This document shows, one piece after another, positions 47,306 through 55,328 of a stretch of 64,000 nt of DNA (within the stretch, counting starts at the first letter, position 1; every line of letters starts with the position of its first letter). The notes beneath the pieces are model-generated. The model ran no database searches, was not told the DNA's origin, and was given only the letters and a program-made list of their open reading frames with translations. Origin of the DNA: Paenibacillus lemnae (GTDB lineage Bacteria > Bacillota > Bacilli > Paenibacillales > Paenibacillaceae); NCBI RefSeq assembly GCF_012933385.1, contig NZ_JABBPN010000006.1:121031-185030 (forward strand). Direction: 5' to 3'. Both the position numbers and the translations under genes were made by a program.

Positions 47306-48778
47306 TCAAATCTTTCTAAATCTAAACCATCGTTTTTTAATATTGCCATGAATATAACCTTCATAGATTTGGTCCATTGCCAGCTGACTTTTGTCTGTAA
47401 ACTGAAACGGATCATTTAAGGCAGGAAGAGAAATGACTTTGCTTCCTTGGAGTCTTTTGCTTAAGCTTCTGGATGTTTCTTCGTCGCCATAAGGTACAGC
47501 AAACATACGGCCCGGTTGATCATGCTTTGATAAACGATCCTGGAGGACGGTGACATCCCGCCATCTCCATTCGGCTGAGGGAGCAATGATGACAGGTACA
47601 TGTGCCCGCAAAAATTCCTCCAGACGTTCCGTGTCACGATAGACACCGAGATCCAAAACTACAGCATCATAGCTTCCTGCCAGCAGGGAAATAATATCGC
47701 TCCGGGCCGCCTGTCTCCAAAAGTCAATGCCGTGAATAACAAACTTCCGCAGATGCTGTCCCGATGAGCCGGATGCAATTTCTTGGATGCGCTTGAATGC
47801 GGAAGCTTGCACACCCATTTCTACTATGGCTACACGATTGTACTTTTGTGCTAAATAGTGGCCCATCATAATACAGCAATGTGTCACTCCAAGCCCTGCT
47901 GAAGCACCCATTACGGCTGTGACCAGACTGCCTGAGAAGCCAGAGCCAATTTGCGCTGGAACCGGATCTTTACGCTTTGGATGCAGTGTTTCCTGAATAA
48001 CTCTTGCCACCTCTGCAGCAGAAGCGTAACGATCTTCCGGACGATGCTCCAATAGCTTGCGAATTACGGGTATTAAGGGATACGGAGCCGACTCACGAAT
48101 ACTGGATTTCACTCCCGGCAGCCACTCACTAAATCGCCGGTTCGTCAGCATATAGAGAAGCAGTGCGCCCAGTCCATATAGATCCGACCTGCAATCACTT
48201 TCCCCGCCTCCGTACTGCTCCGGTGCTGCAAATCCGACCGTACCCAGCTTGACCGTGTCTTCTTCCTTGAGTCCCGTGTAGTTTCTCGCAATTCCAAAAT
48301 CAATCAAGCTGACCGTATGGTCGGGTTTCAGCATTATATTGGCTGGCTTCAAATCCCGGTACACCACGGGTGGAGTATGGGAGTGAAGATAACCAAGGAC
48401 ATCGAGCAGCTGCCGGGCAATCATGAGGATAAAATCTGTGCTCACACGGCCTTGGCATTGTTTTAAATATTGTTCCAGAGTCTGTCCTTCAATGTAATCC
48501 ATGATCAAATAGGCATATCCGCTTTCATCCGGTTCGAAGAAGTCAATAATGCCGGGAAGCCTTGGATGATTCAGATTGATTAATAAATTGGCTTCCTCCT
48601 GCACACGGTTTAACGTTCCGTGATGATGAACACTTTCCTTTACTGCCCACTGTTTTCCCGGCAGCTTGTAATCCTCTGCCAGATAAACACAGCTCATCCC
48701 TCCTTCCCCGATCTTTCTCACAATCCGGTAACGTTCACCCAGCATCATCCCCGGTGCCAGCTTCGTCGGCTGCTTCAT
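47306..48778 (-). CDS. Ser/Thr protein kinase fused to a degenerate ParA/TadZ-like domain
   Basis: This 490-residue protein has a Hanks-type kinase domain at residues 17-267 and no membrane helix. Catalytic parts are intact: Gly loop GEGGMSCVYLA, Lys47 in AVKES, Asp142 and Asn147 in YRDLKPAN (Tyr replaces the usual His), Asp160 in IDFG and APEQ at 185-188. From about residue 283 a second domain follows with the ParA/MinD pattern: GASAGLGVTH at 291-300 where a Walker A would be, NRVAIVEMG for the second strand and YDAVVLDLG for the Walker B. The P-loop Lys residues are lost. The gene is first in the cluster and lies behind a promoter and a terminator-like hairpin. It may switch the apparatus on by phosphorylation. 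Confidence 0.87.
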   Translation of the reverse strand: MKQPTKLAPGMMLGERYRIVRKIGEGGMSCVYLAEDYKLPGKQWAVKESVHHHGTLNRVQEEANLLINLNHPRLPGIIDFFEPDESGYAYLIMDYIEGQTLEQYLKQCQGRVSTDFILMIARQLLDVLGYLHSHTPPVVYRDLKPANIMLKPDHTVSLIDFGIARNYTGLKEEDTVKLGTVGFAAPEQYGGGESDCRSDLYGLGALLLYMLTNRRFSEWLPGVKSSIRESAPYPLIPVIRKLLEHRPEDRYASAAEVARVIQETLHPKRKDPVPAQIGSGFSGSLVTAVMGASAGLGVTHCCIMMGHYLAQKYNRVAIVEMGVQASAFKRIQEIASGSSGQHLRKFVIHGIDFWRQAARSDIISLLAGSYDAVVLDLGVYRDTERLEEFLRAHVPVIIAPSAEWRWRDVTVLQDRLSKHDQPGRMFAVPYGDEETSRSLSKRLQGSKVISLPALNDPFQFTDKSQLAMDQIYEGYIHGNIKKRWFRFRKI

Positions 48779-48814
48779 CGGTTTTCTCTTCCTTCCTCAA
48801 CATGTCGATAACAC

Positions 48815-48873
48815 AAAAAAGCACCCCGCCGGATCTCATGCAGAAGACTGCAGTTGATCAGACAGGATGCTTT
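48815..48873 (-). terminator. Terminator-like hairpin in the leader of the kinase-Tad cluster
   Basis: On the minus strand AAAGCATCC pairs with GGGTGCTTT (nine pairs, one G-U) and is followed by six T. Within the loop a TGCAG/CTGCA stem with a GATC/GATC closure forms a nested hairpin. It lies downstream of the only good promoter (48901-48930) and 37 nt before the kinase ATG. It could be a plain terminator of the methyltransferase gene, or an attenuator for the cluster. Confidence 0.75.
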
Positions 48874-48900
48874 CCTGATTGTTTGGTTAATTTTGGAATC

Positions 48901-48930
48901 ATTATATTTCATTTCGATCTTCTTTGTAAA
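48901..48930 (-). promoter_or_regulatory. Sigma-A promoter of the kinase-Tad-like cluster
   Basis: The minus strand shows TTTACA (five of six), an 18-nt spacer and a perfect TATAAT. The predicted transcript starts near 48894, giving a leader of about 115 nt that contains the terminator-like hairpin. Confidence 0.65.
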
Positions 48931-49068
48931 GAGTTTTTTTAATATAGACTAAACTTTAATGTAACCTCCTACTGTTGCTGAGATGGCGAGTGTTCTTCCG
49001 ATCGCTTCTACAGAATCACTCGTCACCTCCGCTTTAGTATTCAGTTATTATATATAGTTCAGTTCATA

Positions 49069-50169
49069 TTAATATTTAACCATATACAAAGTGATCTCAT
49101 CGCGGTTGTGGAACAGCTGCCTGGCTGCCTGGATCTGCATGCGGGAATCCTCAAACCAGGCTGTGATTTCTTTGATCAATGCCATCGGTTTTTTGGTCAG
49201 CAGCTTCACCGTTACAATGGCGGTTCCACCTGGCTCCAAGCTGTACAACAGCTCGGTAACCAGTCTGGCCATTTGTTTAGGACTCCAGCTCATATCACAG
49301 ACAATCAGATCGAATTCGTTCTCTTTGAATTTGACCTCAGATGCGTTTTTGTTCAAAATTCGAAGGCCCGGATGCTGTTTCAATGATTCATGCATTTTTG
49401 CAGGATCAACAGCAGTCACCCGTAATCCCCGCTCCAGTAAAAATGACGTCCATCCGCCAGGGGCAGCGCCAATATCAAGGGCATTTCGAAAAGAAGAAAA
49501 CGGAATGGAAAATTGTTTTTCAGCTTCCAGCAATTTAAACTTTGCTCTTGAGATTTGACCATCTTCGCGCTGAAACCGGATGGCGCCGCCATTCCAGTCC
49601 GACAAATTGGTGGAAGGCTCTGACACACCAATATACCATTTTTCCTCATCGGCAAAAACCGAAATGATCCACTCCGGATCCTGAACGGTAAACTCCGCCT
49701 CCAGTTCGGAAAACTTGTCCTGCAGCACTTCTCTCAAGCTGCCCGGGCTTTCGCTCCAGCAGCTGTTCTCTGCTTTGCGCACCTGCACCGAAATACGTCT
49801 GCCCGCCAGATCCTCTTTTCGAAGTAAGAAATTAACGGTCTCCTGAACCAGAGTTTCTTCAGCAGCACTGGACAGTTCCAGTCCAACAGGAAACATATGT
49901 CTCAGAAATACCGGGGAGTGTGCCTGAATACGCTCTACAGCAGAAGCGAAACTCTCGGCATCCAGTGTAACCACAAAGACCTCACCTGGAATCAGCATCG
50001 TACTTTTCAGCTTGCCGAACAGGCGTCTTAATTCTTCCTGTGCATAAGGTGCAAATCCGTGATTTGCTGTACAGATGAGACGTACCTGCTGCAAAGTGAC
50101 AGGTTGATCCTCTATAATTGGTATTTCTGTTGATTGTTCTTCTAAATCTTGTTTTTCATGCTCGTTCAA
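49069..50169 (-). CDS. FtsJ-type SAM-dependent methyltransferase, RlmM-like
   Basis: This 366-residue protein has an N-terminal part (about 1-190) resembling the THUMP-containing front of RlmM and a C-terminal Rossmann methyltransferase (about 215-366). Candidates for the catalytic Lys-Asp-Lys-Glu tetrad of FtsJ-type ribose 2'-O-methyltransferases are a Lys in AKFKLLEAE, Asp in IVCDMSW, Lys in TVKLL and Glu in DEITLY. The SAM loop is LDIGAAPGGWTSFLL. It probably methylates a ribose in 23S rRNA, as RlmM does. The start was set at TTG 50169: GGAGG lies nine nt upstream inside the end of the ABC gene; an ATG at 50220 would overlap that gene by 46 nt. Confidence 0.85.
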   Translation of the reverse strand: MNEHEKQDLEEQSTEIPIIEDQPVTLQQVRLICTANHGFAPYAQEELRRLFGKLKSTMLIPGEVFVVTLDAESFASAVERIQAHSPVFLRHMFPVGLELSSAAEETLVQETVNFLLRKEDLAGRRISVQVRKAENSCWSESPGSLREVLQDKFSELEAEFTVQDPEWIISVFADEEKWYIGVSEPSTNLSDWNGGAIRFQREDGQISRAKFKLLEAEKQFSIPFSSFRNALDIGAAPGGWTSFLLERGLRVTAVDPAKMHESLKQHPGLRILNKNASEVKFKENEFDLIVCDMSWSPKQMARLVTELLYSLEPGGTAIVTVKLLTKKPMALIKEITAWFEDSRMQIQAARQLFHNRDEITLYMVKY

Positions 50170-50174
50170 TGGGG

Positions 50175-50948
50175 TTAGCCTCCAGAAATGACTTTGATCC
50201 AGGGACGACCACCGTCCCATTCTAATTCAACATCGATATTATACGTAGTTTTGATAAGTTCCCGGTTCAGAACCTCTTCCTTCGGGCCAGCTCCTGCCAA
50301 TTGTCCGTCTTTCATTAATGCAACATGGGTGAAAAGAGGAACGATTTCTTCGATATGGTGTGTGACATATACTACCGAAACATCTCTTTGTCTCAATCGA
50401 TCTACTTCGATCAGCATTTTCTCCCTTTCAAACAAATCCAAACCTGCACAAGGCTCGTCCATAATCAGCAGTTCGGGGTCGGCCATCAGTGAGCGCGCAA
50501 GCATTACTTTTTTGCGTTCCCCCTGAGATAGCGTACCCAGCGGATGGTCTGCCAAATGACTAAAATTCATCTCCGTTAGAATTGATAAGGACTTCTCACG
50601 AACCTCTTCCGGAATCGCCTGGTAAAAACGAAGGAAAGCATAGGCTCCTGTCGCCACCACTTCCCACACCGGATCCCGGAGAGACAGTTTTTCCATCAGC
50701 GACTGACTGATATATCCGATTTTTTTACGCACTTCTCGCACATCGCATCGTCCATACATATTGCCCAGAACTTGAACCTGCCCGCTGCTAGGAAACATGT
50801 ATCCAGTCAACAGTTCAAGCAAGGTCGTTTTTCCACAGCCATTACGGCCGAGAATAACCCAATGCTCACCCTGCTTCATATCCATGGAAATATCATTCAG
50901 GATCAGACTGTTTTCTCTTCGAAAACTAACGTTATGAAGGGATATCAT
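50175..50948 (-). CDS. ABC transporter ATP-binding protein, YlmA-like
   Basis: This 257-residue ATPase has Walker A GRNGCGKTT, signature LSQGERKKV, Walker B LLIMDEPCAGLD and switch His in THHIEEI. The pattern THHIEEIVPLF and the absence of any adjacent permease match the YlmA/ModF-like group of stand-alone ABC ATPases. Its role is unknown; the neighbours (a thioredoxin-like and a receiver-like protein before it, an rRNA-type methyltransferase after it) do not point to a substrate. It shares one base with the stop of the upstream gene (TAATG), so the two are coupled. Confidence 0.88.
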   Translation of the reverse strand: MISLHNVSFRRENSLILNDISMDMKQGEHWVILGRNGCGKTTLLELLTGYMFPSSGQVQVLGNMYGRCDVREVRKKIGYISQSLMEKLSLRDPVWEVVATGAYAFLRFYQAIPEEVREKSLSILTEMNFSHLADHPLGTLSQGERKKVMLARSLMADPELLIMDEPCAGLDLFEREKMLIEVDRLRQRDVSVVYVTHHIEEIVPLFTHVALMKDGQLAGAGPKEEVLNRELIKTTYNIDVELEWDGGRPWIKVISGG

Positions 50949-51295
50949 TAAAGCACACTCCTGACAAAATTCAAAATATCTTGTACCGATCCCATTCGGT
51001 ATAGAAGCTGGTAAGGTTCACCCGGATCACCCGTTACCGCTAATAAAGCAGGCACACTCCGAACCTCAAAGCGCGTAACGATTTCAGGCAAAAAATTCAC
51101 ATCGCTTTCCAGTAGTATGCCTTCCGGAAGCATCATCTCTGCCACATTCAGCATTTTCCGCGCAGCCCCGCAGGTTCCACATAAAGGAGTATGAAGAAAA
51201 ACAATAACCGGCGTGGGTCTGGAGCGATTTTGTGCAATCAAATGCTGATGCCAATCCAAACGTTCCTTCAACTGCCGCTGTGATAATGAAATCAT
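50948..51295 (-). CDS. Thioredoxin-like protein
   Basis: This 115-residue protein is a small thioredoxin-fold protein with the active-site Cys pair in LCGTCGAARKM (C-G-T-C) and the cis-Pro loop in RSVPALLAV. It lacks a signal peptide and should act in the cytoplasm. The C-G-T-C motif differs from the C-G-P-C of classic thioredoxin and is seen in several YtpP-like Bacillales proteins. The gene overlaps the upstream gene by four nt and the downstream ABC gene by one base, so it lies in a tightly coupled unit. Redox partner unknown. Confidence 0.88.
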   Translation of the reverse strand: MISLSQRQLKERLDWHQHLIAQNRSRPTPVIVFLHTPLCGTCGAARKMLNVAEMMLPEGILLESDVNFLPEIVTRFEVRSVPALLAVTGDPGEPYQLLYRMGSVQDILNFVRSVL

Positions 51296-51639
51296 GTCCG
51301 GTGCTGATTCCTGTTATTAAATTGACTGAGATAATGCTCGGGCATGGGACCGTTATGGACTTTCACTTCAGCAGGCATATGTTCATACAGCATTTCGTAC
51401 ATTCTTTTTCTACCCCAAGGACTTGAGGTATGCAAAAATATTTCCTTCGGATACAGCTTCTCACGAATCAGAGCGGCGGTCACGTCTCCACCATTCATTG
51501 GATCAGGCCCCAGCTCGTAATCGAGAGATAAAATACCGACCTCGCATTCCCTTAACATCATTAAACACTCTTCCCCGTTCCTAGCCAGGGCAAATCCTTC
51601 GGGGCAGGCACGCCAATCATCCAGATACAGATGGATCAT
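51292..51639 (-). CDS. Cyclic-phosphate-processing receiver-domain protein (cREC type)
   Basis: This 115-residue protein is a single receiver-like domain. It starts IHLYLDDWRACPEGF, has the phospho-Asp-like SLDYELG with GGD after it and later LHTSSPWGRKRM. This set (LDD-R-P, LD-DLG, H-S-N/S-P-G) is the mark of a stand-alone receiver family proposed to process cyclic phosphates rather than to signal. No DNA-binding domain is present. It overlaps the thioredoxin gene by four nt and follows the endonuclease IV gene by 13 nt. A link to nucleic-acid repair or RNA-end processing is suggested by neighbours only. Confidence 0.78.
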   Translation of the reverse strand: MIHLYLDDWRACPEGFALARNGEECLMMLRECEVGILSLDYELGPDPMNGGDVTAALIREKLYPKEIFLHTSSPWGRKRMYEMLYEHMPAEVKVHNGPMPEHYLSQFNNRNQHRT

Positions 51640-51652
51640 TCCTATTCCCTCC

Positions 51653-52498
51653 TTATTGCAGCCAGGACATCACTTCAGCAATATCATCCTTGTGTGTCCC
51701 GTCCTCACCTTTTTCGCTCTCCAAAATAAAGGCTTTGTCCGACATTTCTTCAGAAAGCAGCAGTGCTTGAAGACCTTCTTTTCCAATATTTCCACGGCCT
51801 GCTCGTTCATGACGGTCTCTTCGTGAACCTGCACTATATTTCGAATCATTCAGGTGTACGGCCACGAGATGATCCCAGTAGCCTAATTCGTTTCCTTTTG
51901 CGAGCAATTGATCAGTACGACTAATATCCCACTGGCCGGCAGCATACAAATGGCAGGTGTCCAGGCAAAAACCGATTTTATGCGGTTCATCAGCCAATTC
52001 TCTGATCTTCACACATTCTTCAAGGGTCATGCCCATATTACCATGATCTCCAGCCTGATTTTCGATCAACAGTTTGGAGGTTCCATTCCAGGCTCTCAGC
52101 ACATCGTTGATGCAGGTGATCACATTTTGATAACCAGTCAGAAGCTCATCGCTCTTGGTGTGGCCAAAATGTACTACGATTCCTAGTGATCCACAAGCCT
52201 CAGATATCATCAAATCATTCATCAGAGATTCCACCGTAAGTCTGTAGTGTTCTTCCCCCCGTGTCCGTCCAATCGCCATATTGGTAGGATACGGTGTATG
52301 TGCGACAGATACAAGCCCATGGTCCTTGCAAACTGATGCACAGTCTAGTCCATCTTGTATATTAAACTGTTTTACACTCAGGCTTCTCGGGTTTTTGGGG
52401 AAATATTGAAACGCGTGTCCTCCCATTTGCATGGCATGACGCGCTGCTGCGGCAAAACCGCCTCTTGTACTTACATGACTGCCTATTTTCACGTTCAT
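51653..52498 (-). CDS. nfo: Endonuclease IV (AP endonuclease)
   Basis: This 281-residue zinc enzyme cuts 5' of abasic sites in base excision repair. Motifs are KIGSHVSTRGGF at the start, HTPYPTNMA, VVHFGHT, LIENQAGDHG, GFCLDTCHLYAAG, VHLNDSKYSAGSRRDRHE and ILESEKG, which hold the metal-binding His, Glu and Asp residues. The ATG at 52498 overlaps the MutM-like stop in ATGA, so the glycosylase and the AP endonuclease are made together. That is a natural pairing: MutM removes an oxidised base and Nfo processes the resulting site. An ATG nine codons further upstream is not favoured. Confidence 0.94.
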   Translation of the reverse strand: MNVKIGSHVSTRGGFAAAARHAMQMGGHAFQYFPKNPRSLSVKQFNIQDGLDCASVCKDHGLVSVAHTPYPTNMAIGRTRGEEHYRLTVESLMNDLMISEACGSLGIVVHFGHTKSDELLTGYQNVITCINDVLRAWNGTSKLLIENQAGDHGNMGMTLEECVKIRELADEPHKIGFCLDTCHLYAAGQWDISRTDQLLAKGNELGYWDHLVAVHLNDSKYSAGSRRDRHERAGRGNIGKEGLQALLLSEEMSDKAFILESEKGEDGTHKDDIAEVMSWLQ

Positions 52499-53316
52499 AC
52501 GTTTTCTGGCTGACAGACAGGACATAAAAATACTTTCCTGCCGCTCAACTCTAATTTGTTAATTGGATTACCACAGGTTACACAAGGCTGTCCTTCCCGA
52601 TCATACACCTTACATTTTTCATTATAGTTACCTGTTAAATCATCATTTTCAGAGAATGGAAGTTCCATATAACCTCCATGTTCAATGGCATCGTTTAACA
52701 CCAGCAGTGCACTGTTATAAAGTTTTTCAAGCGAAGAAGATGGCAGCTGCTGCACCTTTACCGCTGGATGAATACCAGCATGGAAAGCAATTTCATCTGC
52801 ATAGCAGTTCCCGATTCCAGATATGGCTTGCTGGTTTACCAGCATGCTTTTGAGTGTGCTTCTTCTTTCGGCAGCCCGGTGTATGAAGACATCTTTATTC
52901 ATCCGGCGGCCCATCATATCCGGACCCAGGCGGCTTAATGCCTGATCCGTTTCCTTGGCAGTCAACAGGTGCAGATAACCGAGCCTCAGCCCGATAAAAT
53001 AAAGCACACGATCTCCAAAATGGATTTCGATCTGGGTCGAACGCGAAGGTCTTGCTTCATTATCAAACGTCATATAAAGCAGACCTCCCAACATAAGATG
53101 CAGCAGCAAACGTCTGCCGTCATTCATATGAAAAATCAAATATTTTCCGCGGCGTTCCACAAAAATAATTTTTGCGCCGATTAGTGTGTTACTAAATTCA
53201 TCGGCAGGTATATTAATTGATTTTTCGCGGTTGACTGTGATCTGACGGATTGGAATGTTGGTGATATGATTTGTCAGCAGCCTGCGATAGTTTTCCATTT
53301 CCGGAAGTTCCGGCAT
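52495..53316 (-). CDS. mutM: Fpg/MutM-family DNA glycosylase
   Basis: This 273-residue enzyme belongs to the Fpg/Nei family. The PELPEME start gives the catalytic Pro and Glu. RRGKYLIFHM contains the Lys near 58, and MLVNQQAISGIGNCYADE is the helix-two-turn-helix. The C-terminal zinc finger has CVTC and CPVC. It removes oxidised purines (8-oxoguanine, Fapy) and nicks the strand. The gene is not next to polA, where the main mutM of many Bacillales sits, so it may be a paralogue; that cannot be told from the window. An AAAGGA site at 10 nt precedes the ATG, and it is coupled to nfo. Confidence 0.88.
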   Translation of the reverse strand: MPELPEMENYRRLLTNHITNIPIRQITVNREKSINIPADEFSNTLIGAKIIFVERRGKYLIFHMNDGRRLLLHLMLGGLLYMTFDNEARPSRSTQIEIHFGDRVLYFIGLRLGYLHLLTAKETDQALSRLGPDMMGRRMNKDVFIHRAAERRSTLKSMLVNQQAISGIGNCYADEIAFHAGIHPAVKVQQLPSSSLEKLYNSALLVLNDAIEHGGYMELPFSENDDLTGNYNEKCKVYDREGQPCVTCGNPINKLELSGRKVFLCPVCQPENV

Positions 53317-53343
53317 GATACATCTATCCTTTCATTTCTAACA

Positions 53344-54153
53344 TTATGTAACCGTTCCTTGCTGCCAATCTCGAATGAGACCTACGGTTTCCATCAGATC
53401 TTTACAGATAAAATCAGGCTTCACACCTGTCGCTGTCTGATGATCCTGTAAATTGTGTTCAGTCGTGATTCCGGTCATCACCAAAATGGTCTTGCATCCG
53501 GCATGAGCTCCTGCTGCAATATCTGTTCGAATATTATCACCGATGACGACGGCATCAGCCGGTGAAATTCCCAATCGGTCAGCTGCGTATTTCATTAATA
53601 TTGAAGACGGCTTACCGATGACGACAGGTTTCACTGCGGAAGCTGCCTCGATCGCGGCTCCCAGCGATCCAGCTCCTGGTGTAAGGCCATGATCCGATGG
53701 AAGCAGCAAGTCTGGATTCGTTAATACGGATATGGCGCCAGCATGGATCCACTCTACAGCTTTAGAGAGCGATTCATAGTTAAATGAGCGATCTATGCCC
53801 TGAACTACGTACTGAGGCTGCTCTTCTGTTAATTCCAAGCCTTCCCGAATCATTGCGGTACGCAATCCTTCTTCTCCCAGAATCGCCACTTTTGCACCTG
53901 GTAATTCATGAGATATATAACTTGCAGCTGCCAATGAAGAAGTACAAACCTCCTCTGGCTCTGCAGGAATTCCCATTCCCGTTAGATGCTGAGCGACTTG
54001 TTCCGGTGTCCGGGAGGAATTATTCGTAACGAATAGAAACGGCACGTTTGATTCTCTGAGCATGCGGATGAACAGATCCGCTCCTTCTATGCGATGCTTC
54101 CCATGATACAAGGTGCCATCCAGATCGATGAGAAGTCCTTGAATGCGCTCCAT
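53344..54153 (-). CDS. HAD-IIA family phosphatase (NagD/p-nitrophenyl phosphatase-like)
   Basis: This 269-residue protein is a type IIA HAD phosphatase. Motif I is LIDLDGTLYHGKH, motif II is FVTNNSSRTPEQV, the Lys lies in VIGKPSSI and motif IV is VIGDNIRTDIAAG. The sequence follows NagD- and B. subtilis YutF-type proteins, which act on nucleotide or sugar phosphates. ATG with AGGTGACGA upstream. It starts the compact seven-gene run to the MutM, Nfo, receiver, thioredoxin, ABC and methyltransferase genes. A TTGACA at 54275-54280 upstream suggests a promoter, but the -10 is poor. The substrate is unknown. Confidence 0.9.
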   Translation of the reverse strand: MERIQGLLIDLDGTLYHGKHRIEGADLFIRMLRESNVPFLFVTNNSSRTPEQVAQHLTGMGIPAEPEEVCTSSLAAASYISHELPGAKVAILGEEGLRTAMIREGLELTEEQPQYVVQGIDRSFNYESLSKAVEWIHAGAISVLTNPDLLLPSDHGLTPGAGSLGAAIEAASAVKPVVIGKPSSILMKYAADRLGISPADAVVIGDNIRTDIAAGAHAGCKTILVMTGITTEHNLQDHQTATGVKPDFICKDLMETVGLIRDWQQGTVT

Positions 54154-54309
54154 TTCGTCACCTGCTTTCTTTCATTGAATGCATGAATGATTCATGAGGT
54201 GAAATCAAGTTCAGCTGAAAACGGTCGAATCACCGCGAAGCCTGAGCATGATATCAACGTTTTGTGTATCCCTTTGTCAAATCCTGCGCTTTCCCGGAAA
54301 ATAATTATA

Positions 54310-55239
54310 TTATTCCCTCCGGTGAATAGGGTAGAGAGCGAAATCCTCCGCAAGGCGTGTATTCGGAAATACATCTCTCGCTTGATTCAAGAGAGGCTGA
54401 AGATGCTCCGCATCCTTGTACCTGGAACTAAAGTGTGTCAATAATAGCTGTCTGGCATTTGCCTCAGATGCAGCCTTGGCAGCCTGACCTGCAGTGCTGT
54501 GATAGTATTCATGGGCTGTGTCTTCCAGTTCGTTCATGAATGTCGCCTCATGCACGAGCAGATCAGCATCCGCAGCGAGAGGCACCACTTGTTCGCAGGG
54601 ACGCGTATCTCCCAGAATCGTCACGACCCTGCCTTTTTTAGGAGACATTAAAACATCGGATGAATGCAGCATTTGGCCGTCCTGCATTTCTACACTTTCA
54701 CCACGTTTTAAACGGCCATACAAAGGTCCCGGCTTCAAGCCGAAAGACTCCAGCCGTTCTAAGTCCAGACTCCCTGGACGGTCTTTTTCAGTAACCCGGT
54801 ATCCATAGCTGTCCACACGATGTTCAAGCCGCGCTGCTTCAACCTTGAACGTCTCATCTTCAAACAGCAGCCCTCCGCGATGTTCTTTAATCTCAAGCGG
54901 GTAGTTTACACGTGACTGGCTTAACTCCAAAGATGTCTCTACAAACGACTGAATGCCTTCCGGTCCGAATATAGTAACAGGTGTCGTTGCTCCTTGAGCC
55001 CCGCGGCTGGATAAAAGTCCCGGGAGGCCAAAAATGTGATCACCATGCAGATGTGTAATGAATATGAACTCCAGCTTGCTTAATTTCAGTGGCGACCTTA
55101 GAATTTGATGCTGCGTTCCTTCACCGCAATCAAAAAGCCAAATAGTTCCACGCTCTTCCAGCAGCCTGAGCGCTGATGAAGTGACATTACGCTGCAAGGA
55201 GGGAATCCCTGCATTCGTCCCTAAAAAATAGAGTTCCAA
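54310..55239 (-). CDS. rnz: Ribonuclease Z
   Basis: This 309-residue metallo-beta-lactamase-fold nuclease trims the 3' ends of tRNA precursors that lack an encoded CCA. The metal motif THLHGDHIFGLPGLL is near residue 62; further ligands are the Asp in LGDTRPC and the His in LTHFSSRY. The flexible arm of the family lies between (about 150-200, with a Gly/Pro-rich stretch). Length is normal for bacterial RNase Z (about 307 aa). ATG start. It lies between metH and the HAD-led run, in the same direction as both. Confidence 0.94.
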   Translation of the reverse strand: MELYFLGTNAGIPSLQRNVTSSALRLLEERGTIWLFDCGEGTQHQILRSPLKLSKLEFIFITHLHGDHIFGLPGLLSSRGAQGATTPVTIFGPEGIQSFVETSLELSQSRVNYPLEIKEHRGGLLFEDETFKVEAARLEHRVDSYGYRVTEKDRPGSLDLERLESFGLKPGPLYGRLKRGESVEMQDGQMLHSSDVLMSPKKGRVVTILGDTRPCEQVVPLAADADLLVHEATFMNELEDTAHEYYHSTAGQAAKAASEANARQLLLTHFSSRYKDAEHLQPLLNQARDVFPNTRLAEDFALYPIHRRE

Positions 55240-55271
55240 CTTCTTCTCCCCTTTCAGGTATGTAAACCGTA

Positions 55272-55317
55272 GAAATCCCCCGAAAGTTTCGGAGGATTTC
55301 CTGCGGCTTTAACCGCA
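55272..55317 (-). terminator. Possible terminator after metH
   Basis: Two hairpins stand side by side: GAAATCCTCCGAAA with its near-perfect complement, and TGCGG/CCGCA. Neither is followed by a long T-run, so termination may be weak. Confidence 0.45.
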
Positions 55318-55328
55318 CTTCACGTTGA

